Source: Phocoena phocoena (lineage: Eukaryota; Chordata; Mammalia; Artiodactyla; Phocoenidae). From it: a DNA stretch of 64,000 nucleotides. The stretch covers positions 118,622,697 to 118,686,696 of the forward strand of contig NC_089220.1 of assembly GCF_963924675.1 (NCBI RefSeq). The letters run 5' to 3'. The notes beneath the pieces were generated by a model, which was not told the origin of the DNA, searched no databases, and worked only from the letters and a program-made list of their open reading frames with translations. The translations under genes and the position numbers were made by a program. Positions 11,043-22,550 of this stretch are shown piece after piece (position 1 is the first letter of the stretch; each line of letters opens with the position of its first letter).

Positions 11043-13754
11043 AGAAATGAAAATGGGACATTGCTACCAATTCTACAGAAATAAAAAGGACTATACGAGA
11101 GTACTATTAACAACGTATGCCAACAAATTGAATAATTTAGATGAAATGGACAAATTCCTAGAAACACAATACCTACCAAGACTAAATCACAAAGAAATAG
11201 AAAATCTGAAGAGACCTGTAACTAATAAGGGGACTGAAGCAGTAATCAGAAGTCTCCAAAGGAAAGCCCTGGACCTGATGGCTTCAGTGGTGAATTGTAC
11301 CCAACATTTAAAGAACTAACACTAGTCTTTCTCAAACTTCTCCAAAAAATTGAAGAGGAGAGAATACTTTCTAACATGAAGCCAGCATTATCCTGATTCC
11401 GAAGCCAGACAAAGACACCACAAGAGAGAAAATTCCAGACAGATATTCCTTACGAACATTGATTTAAAGATCCTCAACAAAACACTACCAAACCAAGCTC
11501 AGCAGCATGTTTAAAGGATTATACACCATGACCAAGTGGGATTTGTTCCTGGAGTGCAAGAATGGTTCCGCATAGGAACATCAATCAATTTAATAGACCA
11601 CATTAACAGAATGAAGGGGGAAAAAAACACGATCATCTCAATTTATACAGAAAAGCATCTGATAAATTTCAACACCCTTTCATGATAAAAACACTCAACA
11701 AATTAGGAATAGAAAGAAACTACCTTCACATAATAAAAGCCATATGTGAAAAGCCCACAAGGAACATCATACTCAAGGATGAAAGAAGGAAAACTTTTCC
11801 TCTAACATCAGGACAAGGCAAGGATGCCCACTTCTGCCACTTCTACTCAACATAGTACTGGAAGTTGTAGCCAAAGCAATTAGGTGAGGAAAAGAAAAAA
11901 AAAAGGCATCTCAATTGGAAGGGAAGGAGTAAAATTTTCTCTGTTTGCAAATGATATTATATGTAGAAACTACTAATGATTCCACACAAAAAAGCTGTTA
12001 AAACTAATGAATTCAATAAAGTTGAATACAAAGTCAACTCACAAACATTAGTTGCATTTATATACACTATATACTATGAACAATCTGGAAAGGAAATTAT
12101 GAAAATTCCATTTATAATAGCATCAAAAAGAATAAAATACTTAGGAATTAAACAAGAAGATGAAAGACTTATACAGTGAAAAGTATAAAACATTGCCAAA
12201 AGAAATCAAAGAAGGCATAAATTAGAAACACATCCCATGTCCATGGATTATAAAACAATATTGTTAAGATGTCATTACTATGCAAAGCAATCTATAAATC
12301 TGTACATTCCTTGCACTCCCTATCTAAATCCCAAAGTCTTTTTTTTTTTGGCAGAAATAGTAAATCCCATCTTAAAATTCATATGGAATCTCAAGGGACC
12401 CCAAATAACCAAAACAATCTTGAAAGAGAAGAACAAAGGGGGAGGACTCACACTTCTGTTTTCAAAATTTACTATAAAGCTACAGTAATCAAAACAGTGT
12501 GGTACTGGCATAAAGACAGACATATATAACAATGGAATAGAATAGAGAGCACAGACTTAAACTCTTGTATTTATAGCCAAATGATTTTTGACAGGGGCGC
12601 CAAGACCATTGAATGGGAAAGGACAGTCTCTTCAACAAATGATGCTGGAGAAACTGGATATCCATAAGCAAAAGAGTGAAGCTGGACACTTATCTAACAC
12701 CATAACTTAAGATGGATCAGAGACGTAAATGTAAGACCTAAAACAATTAAACTCCTAGAAGAAAACACAGGGCAAAAGCTTCCTGACATTGGATTTAGCA
12801 ATGATTTCTTTGGATGTGACACCAGAGGCACAGGCAATAAAAGAAAAAGTAGACAAATGGGACTGCATGAAAAGTTTTTTGATTTGTGCATCAAAATATA
12901 ATATCAACAGAGTAAAGAAACAACCCAGAGAATGGGAGATACTATTTGCAAGTCATATATCTGATAAGGGGTTAATATCCAGGAACTATGGAAAACTCCT
13001 AAAACTCAACAACAAAATAACCCAATTAAAAAATGGGCAAAGGACTTGAATTCCAAAGAAGAAATACAAATTGGTCAATAAGCACGTGAAAAGATGCTCA
13101 ATGTCATTGATAGGGAAATGCAAATCAAAACTACAATGAGATATCACCTCACACCCATTAGGATGGCTACTATTTAAAAAAAAAAAGAAAATGTCAAGGT
13201 TTGGTGAGGATATGGAGAAATTAGAACCCTTGTGCATTGTTAGTGGGAATGTAAAATGGTATAGCTGCTGTGGAAAATGTTATGGCAATTCCTCAAAAAA
13301 TTAAAAATAGAATTATTATATGATTGAGAAATGCTACCTCTGATATATATCCAAAAGAATTGAAAACGGTTTTGTAGACATGTTTATACACCCATGTTCA
13401 TGGCAGCATTATTCACAGTAGCTAAAACGGAAGCAACCCAAGTGTCCATCAGCGGATGATGGATAAACAAAATGTGGTATACACATATAATGGAATATTA
13501 TTCAGCCTTGAAAAGGTAGGAAGTTCTGCCATATGCTACAACATGAATGAAACTTGAGGACATTATGCTAAGTGAAATAAGCCAGTCACAAAAAGACAAA
13601 TACTATATGATGATTCCACATATATGACATACTTAGAGTAGTCAGAATCATGGAGACAGAAAGTAGAATAGTGGTTGCCAGGGGGAGGAAGGAATAGGGA
13701 GTTATTGTTTAATGAGTATAGAGTTTCAGTTTTACATGATGAAAGAATTATGGA

Positions 13755-13966
13755 GGGCTTCCCTGGTGGCGCAATGGTTGAGAGTCCGCCTGCCGATGCA
13801 GGGGACACAGGTTCGTGCCCCGGTCCAGGAAGATCCCACATGCCGTGGTTCAGCGGCTGGGCCCATGAACCATGGCAACTGAGCCTGCGCGTCCGGAGCC
13901 TCTCCCGTGCTCCGCAACACGAGAGGCCACGACAGTGAGAGGCCCGCGTACTGCAAAAAAAAAAAA
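13755..13966 (+). mobile_element. CHR-2-like tRNA-Glu SINE
   Basis: Sense short-form CHR SINE with head 'gggcttccctggtggcgcaa', B box 'ggttcgtgccc', the 'gagaggccacgacagtgaga' body end and an A12 tail. Inserted in the 3' UTR of the older LINE-1. Confidence 0.94.
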
Positions 13967-14108
13967 GACTTACAGAGATGGTTGGTAGTGATGGTTGTAC
14001 AACATTATGAACGAATTTAATACCATTGAATTGTAAACTTGAAAACAGGTAAGATGGTAAATTTTATGTGTATTTTACCACAATAAAAAAAATTAAGGGT
14101 GGGGGGAG

Positions 14109-14556
14109 ATAATGCCCTGCCAAAGATATCTGTATCCTAATCCTCAGAACCTATAAATGTGTTGCCTAACATGGCAAAAGGAATTTTGCAGAAATGGTTA
14201 AGGATCTTGAAATGGAGAGAGTAGCCTGGATTATCCAGGTGGGCCCAGTGTAATCTCAAAGGGAAGCAGGAAAGTCAGTGTTAGAGAGGGATTTGAAGGT
14301 GCTATGCTGCTGGCTTTGAAGATGGAAGAAGGGGCCAGGAGCCAAGGAACAACCATACTCTAGAAGTTGTAAAAGGCAAGGAAATAAATTCTCCCCTTCA
14401 GCCTCCAGAAGGAACCCAGCTCTGGTAACACCTTGATTTTAGCTTAGTGAGACATTTTGGATTTCTGACCCCCAGAACTTTAAGAGAATAAATTTGTGTT
14501 GTTTTGAACAACTAGCTTGTGATCATTTATTCCAGCAGCAATAGGAAGCTGATGCA
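14109..14556 (+). mobile_element. MLT1-type LTR, main body
   Basis: Remainder of the LTR begun at 4936. It shows 'ctggattatccaggtgggccca', 'gctggctttgaagatgg', 'ccttgattttagc', 'ataaatttgtgttgtttt' and the end 'cagcagcaataggaagctga'. This is a solo LTR of an ERVL-MaLR element with no internal region adjacent. Confidence 0.88.
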
Positions 14557-15499
14557 CATGCCTGCCACTATTAGACTGTAACATTCTATAGGACAGGGGT
14601 CTGGTCTTCCTTGATTTTGTAATACATCACAGGTCACTGTTGCTGGAGCACAGGTACTTTGGCTTTTTCAATAGAGAATATATGACAGATAATCATGTCC
14701 CTTTTGCTCACCACAAAGCCTGATAAATGATGATGTTACTAGATGAAGGTCAGCTTTCTAAGACTGTCCCAGTACATAAGAGCCCACAGCTGGAATAACT
14801 CTGTAAGAAATAATTCACTTCTCCTTGAACAGTGAAGTTCACATTCATCATTGGGAGGGACAGTGACTTAACTCCGTCCACTCCCAGCACTATGCAGACC
14901 TTTGTGTGGAGTGTTCTGGATTCAGAGGCTAAAATGGGAGGTTCTGATAAGATGCCTCTGGGATTCCAGATCTAAAGGAGGGAACAAAGCCAAAATCCAA
15001 GAAGCTAGGAGAGCAGTCTAGAAGATACCAGCACTGAAGGGGATCAGGGTGGATGTTACCGAATCAGAAATCTGCGACCAGGGATACAAGAGCAAACAAG
15101 CCAGGAACAAATGGGGAAAGGGGGTTATCGTGTCTGCAACTGTCACAGCTGCTTTTTTGGGCCAAATAAGGCCTGTTACATAAGTGGTTTAAAATACCAA
15201 AGATGGAACAGACGGTAGTTGATTCATGCCCACACAAATTATTGCTTTTTTTTTTGCCCAGCTATACTCTCCTTTAAGGCAAAGTAGGGTTTTCAAGAGC
15301 TGTGAAGGTATATTGATGGCCCAGTTATAGTTTTTCCTGATTGAATCTCACAATTAATGAACAGAAATGAATATGCCACTAAGATCTCTAATCCTAGAGA
15401 CCAAACAAAAACACTTTAAAATCCAGTAAAATTGAGAAGATTTTAGAGTGTAATATACAAAATTTCAGATCTGATTTTTCATATCTTCAGTGTGTTTTT
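14557..15499. other. SCAPER intron, no gene recognised
   Basis: Unique-looking intronic DNA. A weak L2-3'-like phrase occurs near 14570-14620. No exon or RNA gene supported. Confidence 0.6.
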
Positions 15500-15514
15500 A
15501 AAAGAAAACTTTAT

Positions 15515-15852
15515 GGGCTTCCCTGGGGGTGCAGTGGTTAAGAATCCGCCTGCCAATGCAGGGGACACGGGTTCGAGCCCTGGTCTGGGGAGATCCCACA
15601 TGCCGCGGAGCAACTAAGCCCGTGCGCCACAACTACTGAGCCTGCGCTCTAGAGCCCACGAACCACAGCTACTGAGCCTGTGTGCCACAACTACTGAAGC
15701 CCGCGCACCTAGAGCCCACGCTCTGCAGCAAGAAGCCACCGGAATGAGAAGCCCACACACCGCAACAAAGGGTAGCCCCCGCTTGCCACAACTAGAGAAA
15801 GCCCATGCGCAGCAACAAAGACCCAACGCAGCCAAAAATAAATTTATTTAAA
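15515..15852 (+). mobile_element. CHR-1-like tRNA-Glu SINE
   Basis: Sense long-form CHR SINE ending 'cagccaaaaataaatttattta'. Flanked by the near-perfect duplication AAAAGAAAACTTT (about 15500-15512 and 15853-15865). Confidence 0.94.
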
Positions 15853-15865
15853 AAAAGAAAACTTT

Positions 15866-17079
15866 TTATAACCTGTGCCTGATATGAATAAGGCCTTTTA
15901 CTTTTTTATTATAAACATTTAGGCTTAAAGTGATTATAGCTGACATTTAAGACCAACAGGAGCCAGTTGCCTGTTCAAGGACAAATTATCCGTATTTCAG
16001 ACTAAATCAAAAGTAAACATTTTCTAAAGTCCCTTCATGTCTACATTAGTCCTGTGGAAGCCAAATGCAGCAGACAAGCTCTCTCCCCTCCCTTCCACCC
16101 TGTATATTCTGTAGGCTAACTTTAAAATTGTCTTTTCCACAAAGCAATATTAATATACATTTTGAACCATTTCCACATCTGAGTTCTTGAATGCTAATTT
16201 AATTGATTTTTCTGAATCAACATTTTTATTTCATCAGAAGAATATTGCAAAAGATCCTGAGTTATGTTATTTTATAGTTTGGTATTTTCCTAAATAGGGT
16301 GGGGTGGAGAGAAGAGAAACTATTATGATGATCTTCACTTGCTGGGGTTTTTTTAATTTATTTTTTTAAAGAAGTAATAGCAGTGAATTCATGTCATTTC
16401 ATAAATGCTTGCAAAGATTAACTGTTACAAAGTTTTCTAAATAATAAAGCTATATTCCTGAATATCTGCATTTGAATATGCTGATAATCAGTTTAAAAGC
16501 AACACAGGCAGTAAAGGGGAGGTGACCATTCTGAATCACAAAGAAAAAATGTTGTCACCAGCAGTGATGTCACTCAACCCCAAGGTTCTGAAAGCCTATT
16601 AGAAATTAGCTTTAGGGAGAAATGTCTTCTGACTTGTCATTGGTTCTAAAAGGCAGTCATTGTTAAACAAACACAGACCCCTTTTTGGAATCTATATAAT
16701 AAACTCAGACACATTAATCTCTACTCACGTCTTTAGTCGGGGTCTGCCCCTAACTCTCGTGGCTATAATGGAAGGAAGGAAGGAAGGGCAAACTGAAATG
16801 ACATTAGCTAACAGTTTGTGTAAAGGTTCAGATGTGCCTATAAGCAAATAAATATAATTTCTTAACTTTTTGTTTTTACTGAGTCCCATAAGACAGAAAG
16901 TGTCTCTCCGTGATGATCAGGATTACATTACAACCTCTGTGTACTTTGTTTAACAGTCTTCAGTTAACCCCGAGATTTGATTTAAGAAAAGGCATAGAGA
17001 CGAAAGAAGAGGTCACCTCCTGTTTGGCCTGGATGTTTTGGTCTTTGGACAAAGCCCTGCCTTTAAAGAGTCAACAGTT
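15866..17079. other. Repeat-poor SCAPER intron, candidate conserved block
   Basis: AT-rich DNA without recognisable mobile elements, with several homeobox/POU-like words ('gcatttgaatatgctgataatc', 'aatttaattgatttttc') between about 15980 and 16620. A short (GGAA)n occurs at 16769-16788. Function is inference only. Confidence 0.45.
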
Positions 17080-17250
17080 CTTGGTAGTACCCCTGCCTTT
17101 GCCACTGACAAATGTTTATGACCTAAAACATCTCACTGAATCTCTGAGGGTCTCGGTTGCGTCATGTGTGAAGTGAGGAGAACAACACCTTCTCTACCAA
17201 CTATGAAGAACTACAGATGAGGTGGGGTGGAAGATGTGAATGTACTTAGC
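17080..17250 (+). repeat. MIR SINE fragment
   Basis: Sense MIR order: 'cctttgccactgacaaatg', 'tatgacctaaaacatctcactgaa' and 'tgtgtgaagtgaggag'. Diverged. Confidence 0.6.
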
Positions 17251-18873
17251 AGGTCCTGCCATGCAAATGAGATGATAGTATTTCATAAGACCTGCTTTCT
17301 TAAGAAGAAAACAAGTATAAGTGTCATCCCACATTCTTAGACTATCAGAAATAGTGCACATTCAGGAAACAAAAGCTTACCACGGTTACGAATAAAACTA
17401 TACTTTGATGAAACTAACAAATTAGAATGAATAATATAATCCCTTAAAAAAGTCATAGATTAGAAAACTAGGCAAGATACTAGAAACTTGCCAGCCAGCA
17501 CTTTCGAATTCATATTTACTTAGTGGCATCTCTTCAGTGCTTCTGGGCAAATTTATGAGATAAGCATAGATCTTCAATGCCTCTCTCCCATTCTAGATTC
17601 CAGCTGAAAGGAACCATAACGACAACAACAGAAAAAGGAAAGGGAGGGACCTATATTAGTGTTAAAAATAGGGAAGGGCATCATCCTGTGGCAGAAACGT
17701 AAAGACACTTCTGCTCAGCTCTGTGCAGATCATACCAGGTTAAAGGGAGACGCTGAGCAGGGACTTGTAACTTCCCTTCCTGAGAAAAAGCTGTGTCCCA
17801 TGAAGAAAGGTGACTGACCCACTTGGAACAGCCCAGAGACCTGAGGATTTGTGCAGTGGTTAGAACAAATGGCTGCAGCAGCTACAGACCTTACATTTCA
17901 GATTCAAACCTGTGGAGAAAAAGTGAGGGCTTCTTTCCAGGCATTTCAGCCCAAGAATCTCCCTCCATGTTCCCCTTACCTTAGGCCTACATACCCTTGA
18001 GCCAGAGTGAATAGGAAGGGGGCCCCACCTGAAGCATGTTGGCTGTGGGAAGGGGAGAGAAACCTGGGTATGGTTTCTAGGGGCAAAAAGGGTGAATGAA
18101 TGCTTAGCAGCCACATTTACTAAAATTGTAGGCTCTTGATCACTAGACACTTCACGTATACCTGAGTTCCAGAGTGAGGTGGATTTAGCAAACCCTTCCT
18201 TTCCTATTGATTTGAGGAATTCATTTGCCACTGCCATTGCTTCTTGCTCATCCATACTGCCTGCCACAATTGCTAAGCTAACTTCAAGGTGATTTGTACA
18301 AAGCTAATCCAGCACTAGCTTGTTCTTGAGAGCCTGGCCCCTACAACCTGTCCTGCCAATACTCCTTGATGATGGAACTGTGCCTTCAAAAGCGGTTGAA
18401 GTGTCTCCCTGTCACGGTATACCAACACACGACTGGGTTTTTGAGGCCTCGTACTTTCCCAGTAACTGCCTCCCCTGAGAAGATTCCCTTGTGTATCCAG
18501 AAAGTAAGCCATGGTGTTTTGAGTTCTGAGTCCCAACAGCTCTCATGGACTCTGTCCAGTTCCACCAGGCCTGGAATCTAAACAAAGTGAGGCTATCTAG
18601 GCTGCGAAGGGTGGAAGCAGCCTCAGCCTGGCTGCAGAGTACTCAGTTGCCACTGCTACAGCAGCCCGGTCTCCCAGCTGGAGAAAAGGGCGGGCCGCAG
18701 TGCACTTGGCTGGGGGGAGGGCTGCATTTACTCCCTGAGGTTTCTTGTTACCTTACTACACCACTCACATGGTTTGCTTTTAACGGTCTGCTTGTCATGT
18801 TCCATTTGACCTATAAAAATGCCAGCATCCTTTAAGTAGGTTTCTGTTAAAAAGTTGAATGTTTCTTTATCAG
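17251..18873. other. SCAPER intron just upstream of exon 18874-19111
   Basis: No named element recognised. Two antisense frames (135 codons at 17860-18267 and 73 codons at 18315-18536) lie in moderately GC-rich DNA. They are in different frames, have no splice or poly-A context and match no family I know, so I leave them uncalled. An ancient decayed retrocopy is possible. Confidence 0.45.
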
Positions 18874-19111
18874 GTCACACAGCATATTTGACAATAATCG
18901 CCAGGATCCCACGGGACTGACAGCTGCTCTTCAGGCCACAGACCTGGCTGGAGTTCTGCATATGCTCTACTGTGTCCTCTTCCATGGCACAATCTCGGAC
19001 CCCGGCACTTCTAGTCCCAAGGAGAGTTACGCTCAGAACACAGTCCAAGTGGCCATTCAGAGTTTACGTTTCTTCAACAGCTTTGCAGCTCTTGACCTGC
19101 CTGCTTTTCAG
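18874..19111 (+). CDS. SCAPER: SCAPER coding exon (fifth from the 3' end)
   Basis: Internal exon of SCAPER, an ER-associated cyclin A-binding protein of about 1400 residues that is also implicated in ribosome-linked tubulin mRNA decay. The exon opens after a TTTCTTTATCAG acceptor. Its first base completes a split codon, and 79 uninterrupted codons follow, beginning SHSIFDNNRQDPTGLTAALQ and ending FNSFAALDLPAFQ. The donor is CAG/GTACCA. The 238-bp length leaves phase 0 at the 3' end, which fits the next exon. The encoded segment is helical and leucine-rich, part of the conserved C-terminal region. No upstream SCAPER exon was recognised in 1-18873, so the gene continues to the left of the window. 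The identification rests on recognising the protein sequence, and the matching phases support it. Confidence 0.96.
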
Positions 19112-19209
19112 GTACCAGGAATTGGTTAACCAGCCAAGAGTTAATAATTTTGTGTAGATATGATGAGAGGTTCTTTTCCTGGATTGGGGCATAAGGAATA
19201 AGCTACAAT
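19112..19209 (+). other. SCAPER: Start of 5.1-kb SCAPER intron
   Basis: Intron bounded by GTACCA at 19112 and TTAG at 24223. The donor lacks the usual A at +4. Confidence 0.85.
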
Positions 19210-19430
19210 ACAGGGAATAATAATACGTACTATTTATTAAGCTACTGTATTCTAGGAACTGGATTAGGTGCTTTGCATATGCTTTCTTATTTGTTCTCAT
19301 GACTACCCTACAGAATATTATTATACCCATTTTACAGGTGGGAAAGCTGACAGTTAAGTAATTTCCCAGGGTTACACATGGCTGAGCCAGGACTGGTACC
19401 CATGGCCCCAAGCCTATGCCATTCTGCTAC
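19210..19430 (-). repeat. MIR SINE, antisense
   Basis: Complement of MIR: 'tacccattttacaggtgggaaa', 'gttaagtaatttcccagggttacac' and 'gagccaggactggtacccatgg'. Confidence 0.8.
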
Positions 19431-21257
19431 TTATAAATCTTCTGTCTTGATTTCTTTAGAAAAGGCATTATCATACCATAAACATTTAAATATTAAGGAA
19501 AGTAATGGTTTCTTATATAAACACAACCAAAATTAGATAAATTGTTTTGATTGATATGACTGTCTATGAATGATTTAACTGAGTTGTATCCAACGTAAAG
19601 TGCAAACCCCTATAAATACTAAGTTTTTATAGCTAAAGAAAAATTGCTTTATGTTATAACACCAGACTGTCAGCTTAGAAACAGATTGTTTTTCATGTAG
19701 GAAATTTAATTTTCAAAAACACTGAACCTTTGGAACAGAGCAAGCCCCAAGGAGTAGACTTTCTCTTTCAGTTTATTAACTGTCAAGTGATTTCATTAAA
19801 AAGGGAACAAACTTGGCAGATAATGAACCCATAATTTAGATGAATTGCTTTGCTCAAAGGGAAAAAGGTTATAGAGATACAAATGTATGAAAATTGTGGT
19901 CTTTGGCCATCGCAAGATGGAAGAAACACTTCTGTTTTGTAGCTGGTGACAAATGTGCAGTTCTTGTCTTCCTGTCATTCTCTTCACAACTGGAAATTAG
20001 TAAGTCGTATCATTGGATTCAGTATCTTTCAACTTTGTAGAGTTAGTTTATCCATCATAAGAACAGAAATCTCTTCCTTAGGATTAATGCTTTTCAGTTT
20101 TCAAAGCACTTGAACTAGCCTTAGGTGGTAGCTACACAATATGTAAAGCTCTGAGAGTTTACAGCCACACCTAGAACAAGAGGTACCTGCTCCAGAGAAT
20201 GCCAATGGTTCTTGCCTCTGGGTTGAACGTAACATTTGTGTTTTATGAAGACCCAACCCCATTGTGTTCTGTCTGGAAACAGCTTAGAAATCAAGATATG
20301 CTAATTTTATGCCCTCAGAATATGGAGACCAGCAGGCTACCCATCAGCTAGGTCCAACTAGAGTGATTTCTTTTGTTACCAGGGATTATGAAAAGCAAAT
20401 ACCTAAAACTGTTCCTGAGCTCCTGGTTTATGGGTCTTCTGACCAGGATTTATACTGCTTCAGGGGTCACCATATCATACACAAGCATTTACATTAAGTC
20501 AGCCATTTATTCCATCAGTCACTCTGAGTGTCAGGGAGCCCCAGGTCCCTGCCCTACCCCCAGCCCTCCATGAACTCACAGCCTGTGCAGCCTTACTCAA
20601 AAGAACCACTGAACTCCAACCAGCCCTGCTCCCTCATGACCTTTAGGCACAATGGCCAATAATGTTAGAAAAGTCAAAAATCTATTTCTGGAGCCCTTCA
20701 TGCCCAACTAAGATGAAACCACGACTTATTCCTCTGCAGCTCCTTGCCATAGCAAGCCCAGAATATATTCCCTACCTGAGCCGCTTTTGCCACAACCCCA
20801 GGAGAAACACCAAGGTGACTCGAGAGTTCGAGCCATTCTTAGAGTGAGATGCCCACCTCCCCAGGGGAACGTCCTTTTGCGGCTGGTTCCTAACACTTCT
20901 TTTGCTTCTTTCTTCTCTGTCCTTCCTGTTACTCCATATTTCTCTTAATTCTTTCCTGCTTTTTCTTCTTTTCCTTTTCTCTGTTCTGACTCTCCTGTCT
21001 TATTTTAGTCAATTTTGCCATCACTGCTTCTCATCCTCTCCCCAGACATTGTTCCCAGGTACCTTTTTCCCCTTAACCAGTGCATGGACCAGAAAAGCCT
21101 TCAGGGACCTTCTTCCTGGCTGCCATCCTTTTGGTGCCCAAAGTCAAGCACATGTTTTTCTCTTATGCTTCATCAGTGTGTGCAGGGACCCAGATACCTA
21201 GAATTTCTAGCATCAGGTCCTTTAATACATCTACCAATGATTACCTTACTGTTCCAG
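19431..21257. other. SCAPER intron, mostly unassigned
   Basis: No supported element. A pyrimidine-rich tract occupies about 20885-21010 (repeated TTCTTCTTT/CCTTTTC words). Short frames here are low complexity. Confidence 0.6.
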
Positions 21258-21855
21258 TTACTTTTATACATTTGAAAAACAAACAAACTTAGTGGGGTAA
21301 ACAACAACCGTTATGATCAGAGATTCTGTGAATCCAGATTTCAGGCAGGACTTTTCACAGTGGAGGTGGCTTGTCACTACTCCACGATGTAGGGCTTCAG
21401 CTGAGGGACTTGAATGACTGGGGTTAGGGGGTATGGAGAAGAGGGGCAAATTGACTCAAATAGCTGGGAGCTCAAATTATCTGCAGGCTCCTTCACTTTC
21501 ATGTTTTATGCCTGGGATTGATTACTCAAAGACTAGGTTCATCAAGGACTATTGGCCAGAGACTCTACATATGGCTTCTCTATGTGACTTGGGCTTCTCA
21601 AAACATCGTGGTGTCTGGGTTCTCAGTAGGAGTTTCCTGAGAGGAAGCTTCTGGAAAACAACTACTCCAAGAGAACCAACGGAAGCTGCATGGCTTTTTT
21701 ATGACCTGGCCTCAGAAGTCATATGATTACATATCAGCCATCCTCTATTGGTTAAATCAGTCATAAACCTTCCAGATTCAAGAGGAGAAGACATAGGCCC
21801 CATCTCTCAATGGGAGGACTGTCAAAGATTTATAGTCATTTTTTTTAACTAACCA
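21258..21855. repeat. Old interspersed repeat, family uncertain
   Basis: Phrases such as 'gtggggtaaacaacaa', 'cctctattggttaaatcagtca', 'agattcaagaggagaagacatag' and 'aatgggaggactgtcaaag' are ones I associate with an old, widely dispersed LTR-type repeat. The class is inferred from familiarity and could be wrong. Confidence 0.5.
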
Positions 21856-22324
21856 CACTACACTCTGTTGAGCAAGCTAAAGCAAAGCATCTGATCATCA
21901 TTGCTGTAGATAGACATCTGATCAATCGTGCAATGCTCAAGTAAATAGCATACAAATACACAATATTTGCATTGTAAAGCAATGGGTGAGTTTAGGAGAA
22001 AAGTATTATTTTTATGATAGATATGGTCAGAGAAACTCATATTCTAGCTCATTAAAACAACTTACTTGTCAAAAGTGAGATTTCAGGAGCTATGTTTATA
22101 AAGCACAGGAAAAGAGATTTTAGGTACAGTATGGGTCTGAGCTCAGAAAAAATCTGGGAGACAATTTATGAATTGCCTGAGAGGATTGAAGAAGCTGAAG
22201 AAGAAAATTGAAATGAGATAAATGGTCTGACCCTCTGAAGAGTTAGACAAGACAGTGTAAGACATGTTGACGGTTTGAGTCCCAGTGCATTGCAAGAATG
22301 CATCTCTGTAGAGCTGCTATGGAG

Positions 22325-22550
22325 AAGCACCCTCATCAAGACCACTGGGTCTCGAGTCAAGACTGACCTGACTTTAAGCCATCATACTACCAAGTTGTAT
22401 GACCTTAGACAAGTCATTTGAATCCTTAAGACTGAGTTTCTCATTTGTAAAATAGAGATTAAAAACACTTACATCACAAGTCTGAGGTTTAAATGAGATT
22501 ACATAAAGGCACTGTGCTGGCTAGCACATAGTAGGCCCTCAGGAAATGTG
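22325..22550 (+). repeat. MIR SINE
   Basis: Sense MIR: 'accttagacaagtcatttg', 'gagtttctcatttgtaaaatag' and 'gctagcacatagtaggccctca'. Confidence 0.8.

Larger units (their letters stand above)
10069..14108 (+). mobile_element. Older LINE-1, 3' piece (ORF2 remainder and 3' UTR)
   Basis: Continues the LINE-1 begun at 4954. It resumes at the 'LWD..KAVLRG' segment of ORF2, passes the 'YANKLNNLDEMDKFLE' segment (11110-11160), a reverse-transcriptase box decayed from FADD to FAND (about 11940), the C-terminal region and a 3' UTR ending 'accacaataaaaaaaattaag'. It is interrupted by a CHR-1-like SINE, a U6-LINE-1 chimera and a CHR-2-like SINE. Its outer ends are flanked by ATAATGCCC (4945-4953 and 14109-14117). 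Inactive. Confidence 0.85.
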
